A DNA stretch of 27,812 nt from SIO4C1 sp039180385 (GCA_039180385.1 JBCDDJ010000033.1:1-27812); one strand, 5' to 3'. Positions 7,464 to 15,658 are shown, counted from the stretch's first letter. The notes: a model not told the origin generated them from the sequence alone. Numbers and translations: made by a program.

Positions 7464-9356
7464 TTACTCCCACTCATTAAACTCAGCTTGCTTGCGGCGT
7501 CGTGCTCGTTTGGTGTCTTGCCAGGCGCTACCAACCCCCTGCAAAATGCCGCGTCCGATCAGGCCGATGCCGCGTCCGACCACTTCGGTGAGCACATAGA
7601 CAACGCCGCTGCCCACAAATGAGATCACAGTGCGAACCCTTGGTGCGAGGGCATCGCGTGTTTCAATAGCCATGGTGAGTGCCCATTGGATGCCTGAGAG
7701 TTGGTCTAGCTCATCGCGTCGGGGGGCGTAAATGGTATCTAGTTCAACGCCACGGGGGGTTAACCTGAGCAGGCGATACTGGCTTTCAAAAACCGCTTTG
7801 GGCTCATTGACCCAGTTATCCCAGCGATAGCGCCAGGCTAAATTGTTGCGAAACCGTTCGATTTCTCGGGTAGACATCAAGCGGCGATGGTAGAGACTTT
7901 TTTTGATCGCTTCTACGTCGGCCAGACGATTGAGCAAGGGCTGCATGACGGCATTCGCCATTTGGATTACTAAATTTTCGAGTAGCTTTTCGCTGTGGCG
8001 AATTGCCTCTGGTGTTGTGGCTAGATAGGATGCGCCATCGATAAATAGAGATTCTTGAAATAGCCAGTGACCCAACAATTCAGAGGCAAGCGGAATCTGG
8101 CTGAGAATCTCAGTCCGCACGGTTTGTTGTTCTTGTCGCAACACCGAGACGACTTCTTGCTCAACGGCATTGACCCGGACGGTGTAGTACTTGCCAAAAA
8201 ACTCTTCGATCACGGAAAACCAAAGATCGTTGAGTAATTTGGGGGTTTTCTCAGGGAGCTGGCCGGGCTGTATGTGTGACTGGCGCAGGTCGTCTAGCAA
8301 ATCTTCGAGCTTACGCAAGATGATATAAAACAGCTCGCGTTTTTTTTCGGTGCGTAGAATGTCGATCTCTAGCGGAAAGGGGCAGGTGTTTTCAAGGTTG
8401 GTTTGCAGTTTGCTAAAGATGGTCTCAAAGATCAGGGCTTGGATATCGCCTGGTCGAGATTGCAACGCCGATTCGGGTATGCCTGATAATGCAGCCCCTT
8501 TTCTCGGTGGTCCTGGTAACCCAATGTTTCCATCCACTCTACCTCCCCAGGCTTTAGCCACGGAGTCAGGTGCGTTGATCAGGGGTACGTTGGCTGGGGT
8601 GAGATCAGCGCTCCCCGTGTTGTTCCAGTGGTTGCCCCAGCTATTGTCTCTAAATTGGGGGGTCGCCCATAGTTGTTTGACGAGCCATCGAGCGGCTTTG
8701 AGTTCGCGGGTGCGGCCTTTAAGGACCTGGGCGTTTAGCCAGGTCAGGCGACCACTCTCGCGGGCGGTTTGGACCTCGGCCATAGCCTGATGAATTTGCC
8801 TTAGACCTGAGAGCCTCATGCTCAGCCGCATGGCTGTAAACGGCCCTGGAATCTGAGCAGGCATTGGGGGACGAACCGGGTCGGCGGGGGGGAGTGGAGA
8901 CTGAGGGCGGGGTCGGGCAACTTCGCGGATGAGCTGGGCCAAGTCGCGGACGGGCATACCGCGGGTGCCATAGCCGTCAGCCCCTACCTGTCGGGCTGCT
9001 GACTCGAGGACGGGCTCGGTCTTTGCACTGAGGATCAGCACGGGCAACTTGGGAAATTCTGACTTGATGGCCCGACACAGGATCAGACCCGGCATTTTGT
9101 CGGGATCATCCTGGCCTAAGCCCATGTCTAAGACCACCAGATCAATCGGGCGCAGCTTGCGGCTGCGTAAGGTTGGTTGATCAAAGGCTTGCTCTAGGGC
9201 CCGGAGGCGCGATCGCAACTGCTCGAGTGCGGCTTGGGCACCGCTGGCCTCATCTACTACCTGAAAGCCGGGTAGTTGCTCTAACCAAACCCGTAGACCC
9301 AGTCGAAACGTTGGGTCTTCATCCACCAGCATCAGTTGAAGGGGACGCTCACTCAT
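7464..9356 (-). CDS. Receiver domain fused to DUF3685 (Ycf55-like) protein
   Basis: Residues 6-140 form a response-regulator receiver domain: acidic pair D12/E13, phosphoacceptor D77 in VVLDMGLG, S110 in LILSAKTEP. The invariant Lys near the end is replaced by Arg (R132 in GYGTRGMP), so phosphorylation chemistry may be altered. After a Pro-rich linker (about 143-165), residues about 170-600 match the cyanobacterial DUF3685 family, related to Ycf55 of red-algal plastids. The C-terminal part has helical hydrophobic, Gly-rich segments (TVISFVGSGVVYVLTEVV, GRGIGLIGRGIL) that may associate with membrane. No DNA-binding domain is visible, so output is probably by protein interaction. It sits 12 bp after the helical-repeat gene and 3 bp before the Rieske gene. 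Function unknown. Confidence 0.88.
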   Translation of the reverse strand: MSERPLQLMLVDEDPTFRLGLRVWLEQLPGFQVVDEASGAQAALEQLRSRLRALEQAFDQPTLRSRKLRPIDLVVLDMGLGQDDPDKMPGLILCRAIKSEFPKLPVLILSAKTEPVLESAARQVGADGYGTRGMPVRDLAQLIREVARPRPQSPLPPADPVRPPMPAQIPGPFTAMRLSMRLSGLRQIHQAMAEVQTARESGRLTWLNAQVLKGRTRELKAARWLVKQLWATPQFRDNSWGNHWNNTGSADLTPANVPLINAPDSVAKAWGGRVDGNIGLPGPPRKGAALSGIPESALQSRPGDIQALIFETIFSKLQTNLENTCPFPLEIDILRTEKKRELFYIILRKLEDLLDDLRQSHIQPGQLPEKTPKLLNDLWFSVIEEFFGKYYTVRVNAVEQEVVSVLRQEQQTVRTEILSQIPLASELLGHWLFQESLFIDGASYLATTPEAIRHSEKLLENLVIQMANAVMQPLLNRLADVEAIKKSLYHRRLMSTREIERFRNNLAWRYRWDNWVNEPKAVFESQYRLLRLTPRGVELDTIYAPRRDELDQLSGIQWALTMAIETRDALAPRVRTVISFVGSGVVYVLTEVVGRGIGLIGRGILQGVGSAWQDTKRARRRKQAEFNEWE

Positions 9357-9368
9357 GCGGGTTTGGGC

Positions 9369-11186
9369 TTAGTAATCGTCGTAATAGCCGTCATCTTCGT
9401 AGTAGCCATCCTCTTCATAGTAGCCATCCTCGTAATATTGATCTGCGTAGGCTTCGGCTTCGGCGGCCCAAATGGCGGCCAGCTCGGCATCCCAAATATT
9501 GATAGAGCGTCTGGCTTCGCTGTAGAGGGCGCGACCATAGCCGATCTGGGCAGCCACTGCGATCGCATCTGACAGCCGTCCTCGCGCCGCCAAGTTTTCA
9601 GCCCGCACTAAAATCGGCCGGTCTTCCGTGATTTGGATTTGGGTAGTCCAGCCGCTGGCCAGCTCTCGGGCCTTGGCGTGGAGGGCGCGCCCTTCCTCAA
9701 CCTGCTCGATTTCTGTGACCGCATCGCGGAGTTTGCCCTTGTCCGCCAGGGCAATTGCCTGATCGATAATCGGCTGATCTTCGATAATTTGGATACGTTT
9801 GGCCCACTCCGCAATTTTGGTTTGGGCCTCAATCCGCAGGGCCCGACCCAGGGCGACTTGACCGGCTTCGTCGATGGCTGCTTGAAAGCCTTTCAGATTT
9901 TCGGCTGAGGCGAGCTGTTCGGCCCTGACCAGATAGGGGCGATCTTCGATGCGCTCTACTTCTTTAGCCCAGTGAGAAATCAGGGTTTGGGCCTGAATCC
10001 GCTGGGGGCGGTCAGGGGTGACCAGCTGGGCTTGCTCAATGGCCATCCGGTAGGCAGGTTTGTACCCCAACTGCGCCACCAGGTTAGCAAAATAGAGCTG
10101 CCTGAGGTCTTCAAGCTTTTGGGTCCAAGCGCTGGCGCTATTTTGAGCCTCGGTATGAAAAGGACTCGTTTTAGGGATTTGCCGAACGGCCCGGATCGCC
10201 TCCCCCAGGCTAAGCATCTTGCCATAGGAGGGTAGCCAGTGATGGTCAACCTGATTGATTAAACGTTTGGCGTAGGCAAAGTTAATCAAATCTTGGGCTT
10301 CGGAGGATTTGGCTAAATCAACCGGCACTTTTTGAATCGCCTCAATCGCCCCGTCGAGATCCTCTTGCTCCCATTTGCGGAAGCTATATTGCAAAATGGC
10401 ATCTGACCACTGGTCAATCGATTTTTGGGCTTCTGGCCAGGCCTTACTTCGGATGTCGATTTTTTGAACCAGCTCCAATGCCTGAACGGTCCCCTCAAAG
10501 TCTCCCGCACGAGCAACGGTGCGAGCTTCTTCTAATTGAGCACGAGAATTTTGCTCCCGTTGGACTTCTTGCATCAAGGCCTGATGGCGCTTGGCTAGCC
10601 AATAGTCGCTGCTGAGCAGTTTCAGCTCTTGCAGAGCTGTGCGGGCGGTGGGCCAATCTTGCTTGGCAATGGCTTGCTCAGCCTTCTGGGCGATGGCTTC
10701 CCCTTGCTGCCACTCTTTTTGCCAGTTTGCGATCGCATCTTTAACGGTGGGATACACCTCCGCTTTCTCCGGGATCTGCTCCGCCAGCTCCACCGCCCTA
10801 GCCAGATCTCCCTGCTGTATTCGAGCCTGGGCCTTGTCCAGCAGGGCCTCTGACCATCGGTTCAGGAGGCTTTGGGATTCTTTATAGGCAGGATGCGTCT
10901 CGGGCCAATCTGCAGCCAGTACGATCGCCTCAATCAGGGCTTGCTCAGTGCCGGTTTCGGCTTTGACCTTGGCACAGTAAAACCGCTCACCATCCGTACT
11001 AAATGTAGAGATTTGTTCACAATTGGGCAGAGGCGGGATGCGTGTCATCCAGGCCAATGCCCAAATACCCAGTGCACTTGAGCCTACCAAGAGGCTCAGC
11101 CACAACAATGGCCACAACCAGCCAGCCTGGCGGCGTGGCCTCAAAATTTCGGCATCGGGTTGAGAAGTTGCGGGGGTTGAGGTCAT
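9369..11186 (-). CDS. Membrane-anchored helical-repeat protein with acidic Tyr-rich tail
   Basis: Large cyanobacterial protein of about 605 residues from ATG at 11186; the longer frame starts with GTG at 11204. One transmembrane segment lies near residues 22-47 (WLWPLLWLSLLVGSSALGIW), probably leaving the rest outside the cytosol or in the thylakoid lumen. Most of the remainder is TPR-like helical hairpins (RIQQGDLARAVELAEQIP, VARAGDFEGTVQALELVQ). Three clear tandem units of about 51 residues lie roughly at 415-570, each starting (I/T)ED(R/Q)P and containing GRAL..EA. The last 25 residues are a run of YYEDG-type repeats. Homologues are often mislabelled chromosome segregation ATPase; no ATPase motif is present. 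It is the first gene of the operon with DUF3685 and the Rieske oxygenase, suggesting a scaffold role. Confidence 0.83.
   Translation of the reverse strand: MTSTPATSQPDAEILRPRRQAGWLWPLLWLSLLVGSSALGIWALAWMTRIPPLPNCEQISTFSTDGERFYCAKVKAETGTEQALIEAIVLAADWPETHPAYKESQSLLNRWSEALLDKAQARIQQGDLARAVELAEQIPEKAEVYPTVKDAIANWQKEWQQGEAIAQKAEQAIAKQDWPTARTALQELKLLSSDYWLAKRHQALMQEVQREQNSRAQLEEARTVARAGDFEGTVQALELVQKIDIRSKAWPEAQKSIDQWSDAILQYSFRKWEQEDLDGAIEAIQKVPVDLAKSSEAQDLINFAYAKRLINQVDHHWLPSYGKMLSLGEAIRAVRQIPKTSPFHTEAQNSASAWTQKLEDLRQLYFANLVAQLGYKPAYRMAIEQAQLVTPDRPQRIQAQTLISHWAKEVERIEDRPYLVRAEQLASAENLKGFQAAIDEAGQVALGRALRIEAQTKIAEWAKRIQIIEDQPIIDQAIALADKGKLRDAVTEIEQVEEGRALHAKARELASGWTTQIQITEDRPILVRAENLAARGRLSDAIAVAAQIGYGRALYSEARRSINIWDAELAAIWAAEAEAYADQYYEDGYYEEDGYYEDDGYYDDY
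9371..9436. repeat. Short in-frame repeats encoding the YYEDG tail
   Basis: Imperfect 15-18 bp units around GTAGTAGCCATCCTCTTC repeat three to four times on the plus strand. They encode the alternating Tyr-Tyr and Asp/Glu-Gly tail of the helical-repeat protein on the minus strand. Unit lengths are multiples of three, so copy-number change keeps frame. Confidence 0.75.
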
Positions 11187-11370
11187 ATTGGCCCAGGGCG
11201 ACACAGTCTTTGAGATGGATGAATACTGAAGGGATGCTACTCAGCAACGCGCGTCAAATTTTTTGATGTCATTGTAGAGGTAATTAGCTCAGTTAAACAG
11301 GGCTTTAAACCTTATTTACGCCCTAATGCTGATACTGGTCACCACCTAATTTTTAAACGACCTCTTCTGA

Positions 11371-11443
<73 letters not shown>

Positions 11444-11764
11444 TTGCTGGTTAGGAAAGCACAGTGCCCACGTTAAATCTAAATGTGAATGGTGGTTTCC
11501 TGACCTGCAATGCGATTGTAGCGGTGCTGCCTGTAGCAAAGCAACTGGGTATGCTGAGGAAACTTAAGCATTCGAACTGTCCTCTATTATGTTTAGTTAA
11601 GCCACTGTCAGGCATTTGTCAGCTTGGTTCACAGGGCGACTATAGTAATAGCTTTATGCTGGGGCAAAAAGGCTTTATGTGCTCAGTTCACACAAGTTAA
11701 GGGCTGTGTTTTCTGGGTTGCTCGCCCCCTTGCTCAGTTCTGGTAGGAATTTATAAACGGCATC
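11444..11764. other. Intergenic region upstream of Npun_F0813 gene
   Basis: About 320 bp without a convincing gene. A possible promoter for the downstream gene is TTGTCA (11616-11621) and TATAGT (11641-11646), spaced 19 bp, which is longer than ideal. A second TATTAT lies near 11585. Nothing else structured was seen. Confidence 0.4.
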
Positions 11765-12430
11765 ATGTTTATCCTCAAGCGCCAGGATGTTGAGATTAAG
11801 AGTTTTCAGCATCCATCCAAAGATCAAAAAATTCCTATCCTTGCTTATCAGGGGCAAACGTTTCGTTTGCTCAGCGTGTTTAGTGCGTCTCAAGAAGAAG
11901 ATGCCAGGGCGCTTTGGCGCGATCTCACCGATAACCGAGGCAAAGCCTGTGTCTTGCTAGAGGAGCCTGAACGCTTTAGCATTTGGGGCAAAATTCGTTT
12001 AGATGCGGCTGGGATGGCCGTTGTCCCCCAGAAGTCGAGCCAATTGCCCGCAGCTTATGTCCAAGCCTGTGTGCTCATTTTGCAGGCTGTCTACGAAGAC
12101 ATCGAAGATCTATTGGGGGCCAAACAAGCTAAGCGCTTTGAGGCCGATCTGGCGACGATGGGGGCTCAACAAAGGTTACCCCAGGGGGCCTCTGCCAGGG
12201 CTGTACATAATTTGCTCAATCTTGATCCCTTATATGGTCAACTGCCTCCCTGGCAAGAAAAGCATCTGAATAGCCTGTTAAGTAGTCTGTATAACCTGGG
12301 TAAGACCTACTTTGGCAAGGCTAACTTTACGGATCGGGCCATGTCGTCGTTAGACGACCTCTCGGCGAGTGAGCGCGATAAATTTTTGCAATGGTTAAGT
12401 AAGTCGCCAAATGCCCAGTTTTGGAAATAA
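11765..12430 (+). CDS. Npun_F0813 family protein
   Basis: A 221-residue soluble protein belonging to a cyanobacteria-restricted family named after a Nostoc punctiforme locus. Recognisable blocks are MFILKRQDVEI at the start, QGQTFRLLSVFSA, ARALWRDLTDNRGKACVLLEEPERFSIWGKIRLD in two adjoining pieces, and the C-terminal LSASERDKFLQWLS. The first half looks beta-rich and the second half helical. No catalytic motif, membrane segment or signal peptide is visible and the function is unknown. ATG at 11765 fits the usual family start. It is an isolated unit, 320 bp from the tRNA and about 220 bp before the next gene. Confidence 0.88.
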   Translation: MFILKRQDVEIKSFQHPSKDQKIPILAYQGQTFRLLSVFSASQEEDARALWRDLTDNRGKACVLLEEPERFSIWGKIRLDAAGMAVVPQKSSQLPAAYVQACVLILQAVYEDIEDLLGAKQAKRFEADLATMGAQQRLPQGASARAVHNLLNLDPLYGQLPPWQEKHLNSLLSSLYNLGKTYFGKANFTDRAMSSLDDLSASERDKFLQWLSKSPNAQFWK

Positions 12431-12449
12431 CAGACCCCAATATTTAGCT

Positions 12450-12478
12450 TTGACAGACGACTAGATGCAGGTTAAAAA
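12450..12478 (+). promoter_or_regulatory. Candidate sigma-70-type promoter for the polytopic membrane protein
   Basis: TTGACA (12450-12455) is followed after 16-17 bp by TTAAAA/TAAAAA (12472-12478), in the spacer before the membrane-protein gene. A second, poorer TTGACT lies near 12514. By-eye consensus match only. Confidence 0.35.
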
Positions 12479-12648
12479 TCTGAAAACCCAAGATATTAAT
12501 CGCTAAAATTACCGTTGACTTGCTAAACTATCAGCTACTTACAGTGTGCCTTTAGTTTGGGCTTTAGTTTTAACGGGGGCAAACGTTGGTCGCCGCCCGA
12601 CTCTGGGTATGCTGCAAGCAAACGTTGTCAGTGTACGAGGGTGTACCG

Positions 12649-13731
12649 TTGAGCCAACAGTCCTCCGCTTCTCAGGCTAACTCTACCCGACCGATCATCA
12701 TTTTCTGCATTGGATGGGCCGTTTTTTCTGCTTTATTTTTCTTACTGTTTGGTGTGCGGGCACCGGGCGAAGAGGAGTTGCCAAACTGGTTTTTGATTGG
12801 CATCAATCTCTTAGAAATTATCGCCTTTGCCCTGGCCACCGTGCTGTGTTTTCGCAATGCCAATAGCCCCCAAATTGTTAGCGGTCGCGGGGTTTGGTTA
12901 TCAATAGGTATTGGCATGCTGGCCTTTACCTTGGGTAACGTTTTGTTTGCCCTGTGGGGTACCTACTGGGGGCTTGATCCAGCTGTCTCACTGGGGGATT
13001 TTTTCTATCTATTGAGCTATATCTTCCTGTTTATTGGCATGTTTCAAGCCGTGTTGCCCCGTCGTATCGACTTGACTCTGCCCCAGTGGACGCTGATTTT
13101 TGGCATCGGTATTGTTGGGGTTGTCCTGGCGTATTTTCTGAATTACCAGGTAGCGGTGGCAGCGGATTTATCTCCATCGGCTGCACCCGTTAGGGTCACT
13201 CAGATAGCGACTAGTCCTGCTGATGGCGCGCGAGCGACGGTTCCGTCTCAGTTTGTTGCGCAAGCGCCGCCAGCCCCCGATGCCCCACCGCCGCCGGATG
13301 CTGAGGCACCGGAGGCTCTGCCAGAGGTTTTGCCCACAGCACCAGAGGAGCCGCCAGAGGAGCTGACTGAAGACGCTTCTTCGGCTCCAGAATGGGTGAT
13401 CGCGGCTGATCAGATGCTGGAGCCCATGGAGGATTTTGTGGGGCTGCTCTATGTGGTGGGTGATTGCTTGCTGGTCGTTATCGCGGGGATGCTCTTGGTG
13501 GCTTTTTGGGGTGGGCGATTTTCCCAAACCTGGCGACTGATTGCGATCGCAGCTTTTTTCCTTTACATCGCAGATATGCTGTTTGCCTATGATCTCAGTC
13601 GAGATGCCTACGTTGAGGGGGCTTTCTGGGAAGTTTTTTGGACATTCTCTGCTATTTTCTTTGCCCTAGGGGCGACGGTTGAGTATGAAATCTCCACCCG
13701 CTCTCGCCGTGGAACTCGCCGGAGGAGTTAA
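12649..13731 (+). CDS. Polytopic membrane protein of unknown function
   Basis: Eight hydrophobic segments are visible: four or five close together at the N-terminus (including IIIFCIGWAVFSALFFLLF, GINLLEIIAFALATVLCF, SLGDFFYLLSYIFLFIGM), then a roughly 90-residue disordered Pro/Ala/Glu-rich insert (PPAPDAPPPPDAEAPEALP), then three more (YVVGDCLLVVIAGMLLVAFW, LIAIAAFFLYIADMLFAYDL, FWTFSAIFFALGATVEYEI). The GDFFYLLSYIFLFIG block resembles N-terminal membrane sensor modules found on signalling proteins, but no signalling domain follows. The long frame begins with TTG at 12586. I prefer TTG at 12649 because GAGGG at 12637-12641 lies 7 nt upstream; neither is an ATG. The C-terminus is Arg-rich and cytosolic. 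The helix-turn-helix gene follows 56 bp later. Confidence 0.75.
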   Translation: MSQQSSASQANSTRPIIIFCIGWAVFSALFFLLFGVRAPGEEELPNWFLIGINLLEIIAFALATVLCFRNANSPQIVSGRGVWLSIGIGMLAFTLGNVLFALWGTYWGLDPAVSLGDFFYLLSYIFLFIGMFQAVLPRRIDLTLPQWTLIFGIGIVGVVLAYFLNYQVAVAADLSPSAAPVRVTQIATSPADGARATVPSQFVAQAPPAPDAPPPPDAEAPEALPEVLPTAPEEPPEELTEDASSAPEWVIAADQMLEPMEDFVGLLYVVGDCLLVVIAGMLLVAFWGGRFSQTWRLIAIAAFFLYIADMLFAYDLSRDAYVEGAFWEVFWTFSAIFFALGATVEYEISTRSRRGTRRRS

Positions 13732-13787
13732 CGAAGTCCCTGAAAAACTGTCATACTGAATACTGCAATTGAGGGACGGATAGCAGC

Positions 13788-14744
13788 ATGGCCCCGCGAA
13801 AACTGTCTGATGCAGACAAGCGCGACGTAATTGAGTTGTATAAGCAACCCCAACACACGACCTCCACCATCGCTGAGCGATATGGGGTTAGTAACAGCAC
13901 CATTAGCCGTATCCTCAAAAACCTCATCCCTGAGGATGAGTACAGCGCTTTGATAGCGCAAAAGCGGCTGTCATCATCGGCTGATAAAACAGCTCCCGCA
14001 GCCCCGCAAACGCGCGAACGCCCTAAGGTGCGCCCTAAAGTCAAAAAAGTTGAGGCCCCGGTAGACGATGCGTTGGAAGAGCCTGGCTCGCTAGTAGAAA
14101 AGCCCAGCGCACCGGTTGATGAGCCCAGCGGTAAGCCTGCGCCGCCCCGTCGCCGTCGTCGGCAGCAGCCAGAGGCCGAAGAGACGCAGCTCGCGTTAAT
14201 TGATAATGAGGCAGAGACGCCGTCTGAGGCCCCAGTCTTAGAGGATGCCGAGGCTGATGTCGCTGACGGGGCGGTGGCCGCCGAGTTGCTCGAAGAGCTG
14301 GGTGAGGATGATTTTGACGATGACTTTGAGGACGACGATTTTGAGGACGACGAGGATGACAGTGGCGAAGAGGATGAGGACGATGGGGATATCCTTGCGC
14401 CTCAGGTCAGTAGCCACTCAACGCTGCAAATCATGCCGTTGCAATCAGCGGTTTTGCCCCGCCCTTGCTACCTTGTGATTGATCGCCTTTCTGAGTTAAT
14501 TACCCGTCCGTTAAAGGACTTTGCCGATCTGGGTCAGATTCCCCAGGCCGAGCAATCAGCCCAAACACTGCCTGTGTTTGATAATCATCGTGTTGCCCGT
14601 CGGTTTTCACGTCGCAATCAGCGGGTCATCAAGGTGCCAGACGGTCAGTTATTGACCCGCACCCGTCCCTATTTGCAGGCTAAGGGCATTAACCATTTGC
14701 TGATTGATGGCAATGTTTACTCTCTGACGGGGGAAGAGGGATGA
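13788..14744 (+). CDS. Helix-turn-helix protein with long acidic tract and conserved C-terminal domain
   Basis: Residues 5-46 form a homeodomain-like helix-turn-helix (KRDVIELYKQ...STIAERYGVSNSTISRILK), the type shared with resolvases and some transposases. This explains why relatives are sometimes mislabelled transposases; no catalytic domain follows. Residues about 60-165 are a basic then Pro/Glu-rich linker, including PPRRRRRQQ. Residues about 171-205 are nearly all Asp/Glu with periodic Phe. The C-terminal 90 residues (YLVIDRLSELITRPLKDFADLG, TLPVFDNHRVARRFSRRNQRVIKVPDG in part) look folded and conserved. It is likely a DNA-binding or nucleoid-associated regulator in which the acidic segment competes with DNA or recruits partners. 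ATG at 13788 has a weak GGACGG upstream. Confidence 0.8.
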   Translation: MAPRKLSDADKRDVIELYKQPQHTTSTIAERYGVSNSTISRILKNLIPEDEYSALIAQKRLSSSADKTAPAAPQTRERPKVRPKVKKVEAPVDDALEEPGSLVEKPSAPVDEPSGKPAPPRRRRRQQPEAEETQLALIDNEAETPSEAPVLEDAEADVADGAVAAELLEELGEDDFDDDFEDDDFEDDEDDSGEEDEDDGDILAPQVSSHSTLQIMPLQSAVLPRPCYLVIDRLSELITRPLKDFADLGQIPQAEQSAQTLPVFDNHRVARRFSRRNQRVIKVPDGQLLTRTRPYLQAKGINHLLIDGNVYSLTGEEG

Positions 14745-14747
14745 ATT

Positions 14748-14827
14748 GGGTAGAGAGTGGAGAGTGCAGCGTAAAGGAAATCAGGCTGTTTTACCTACCC
14801 ATACCCATTGCCCACTACCCATTACCC
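14748..14827. repeat. Heptamer tandem repeats in foldback arrangement
   Basis: The left part carries GGGTAGA, GAGTGGA, GAGTGCA (14748-14768). The right part carries ATTGCCC, ACTACCC, ATTACCC (14807-14827) preceded by partial units. These are the degenerate 7-bp short tandem repeats common between cyanobacterial genes; the two arms are roughly complementary, so the transcript could fold back between the convergent genes. Confidence 0.65.
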
Positions 14828-14864
14828 CCTATGAATGCCGACGCTTGATTCTATACTCAAAATT

Positions 14865-15584
14865 TTATAGCTCAAAATTAAAGCCTGACTGCTGCTTTAG
14901 CGCCTCATATTGCTGGGCATCAAACTGATAGAGCTGTGCAGCTCTATGGGCGACGTTAGTTTCTTTTTCGTTGAGGGCGATTAAGATTTCCATTTTGAGC
15001 AGCTTTTTGCGAAAGTTGCGCTTATCGAGGGGGCGGTTGAGAATCGTTTCGTAGAGCTGCTGGAGCTGGGTGAGGGTAAATTTGGAGGGGAGCAGCTCAA
15101 AACCAATGGGCTCATAGCGAATCTTGGCCCTGAGTCGCGCGATCGCCACTGATACCATGCGCCCATGATCAAACGCCAGCGGCGGCAAGCCCTCAATGCT
15201 AAACCAGCTGGCGTCACTGGCATCGGTGGCGGCCTGTAGGCGATAGCTGTGGGTGTTGATTAAGGCATAGTAGGCTACTGAAACAGTGCGATCGCGCGGA
15301 TCGCGGTCTGGTTCACCAAAGGTATACAGCTGCTCTAAAAAAACGTTCTCGACCCCGGCTTCCTCATAAAGTTCGCGACGGGCGGCTGCTTCTAAGGACT
15401 CGTCAAGCTTCACAAACCCACCGGGTAGCGCCCATCCACCTTGAAAAGGTGGCAGATTGCGTTGAATCAGTAAAACCTTGAGTGTCGGTTGTCCAGGCAA
15501 CCCCACATTACTGTCAAAGTCGACCCCAAAGACTACACAATCAACCGTCACCGCAGGCCGAGGATAGGGGTAAGTGTAGGTCAT
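14865..15584 (-). CDS. NrtR-family Nudix regulator or ADP-ribose pyrophosphatase
   Basis: The N-terminal domain (about 8-145) is a Nudix hydrolase fold with a complete Nudix box at residues 56-78 (G-x5-E-x7-REL-x-EE-x-G: GFVKLDESLEAAARRELYEEAG in two parts, ending EEAG). The C-terminal 90 residues (FTLTQLQQLYETILNRPLDKRNFRKKLLKM) match the winged-helix domain of the NrtR family. NrtR proteins bind ADP-ribose or related NAD products through the Nudix domain and repress NAD-metabolism genes. Many have decayed catalytic boxes; this one is intact and may also hydrolyse ADP-ribose. It is divergent from an ADP-ribosylglycohydrolase, with a matching inverted repeat between them, which favours the regulator reading and self-regulation. 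ATG at 15584 has no strong ribosome site. Confidence 0.9.
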   Translation of the reverse strand: MTYTYPYPRPAVTVDCVVFGVDFDSNVGLPGQPTLKVLLIQRNLPPFQGGWALPGGFVKLDESLEAAARRELYEEAGVENVFLEQLYTFGEPDRDPRDRTVSVAYYALINTHSYRLQAATDASDASWFSIEGLPPLAFDHGRMVSVAIARLRAKIRYEPIGFELLPSKFTLTQLQQLYETILNRPLDKRNFRKKLLKMEILIALNEKETNVAHRAAQLYQFDAQQYEALKQQSGFNFEL

Positions 15585-15637
15585 GGGACGTTGCTGTTTG
15601 ACGTTTACGGGCGGACTCGCTATAAATGAAACATCTA

Positions 15638-15658
15638 TTGGTGTTTATTTTACACTAA
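15638..15658. promoter_or_regulatory. Putative NrtR operator in the Nudix/ARG divergent region
   Basis: Inverted repeat TTGGTGT-N7-ACACTAA, 21 bp in all, with six of seven half-site positions complementary. Half-sites of the TAGTGT/ACACTA type in a palindrome of about 21 bp are, as I recall, characteristic of NrtR operators. It lies between the two divergent starts and overlaps weak promoter-like hexamers on both strands (for example TTTATT at 15644-15649 with TTTAAA at 15666-15671), so binding could shut both genes. Confidence 0.6.

Noticed and set aside
13788..14744. HTH protein as a transposase
   Set aside because: No DDE or other catalytic domain and no terminal inverted repeats; the rest is an acidic linker and an unrelated C-terminal domain.
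14793..14827. Heptamer tract as a CRISPR array
   Set aside because: Unit length is 7 bp with no spacers and no cas genes in the window.
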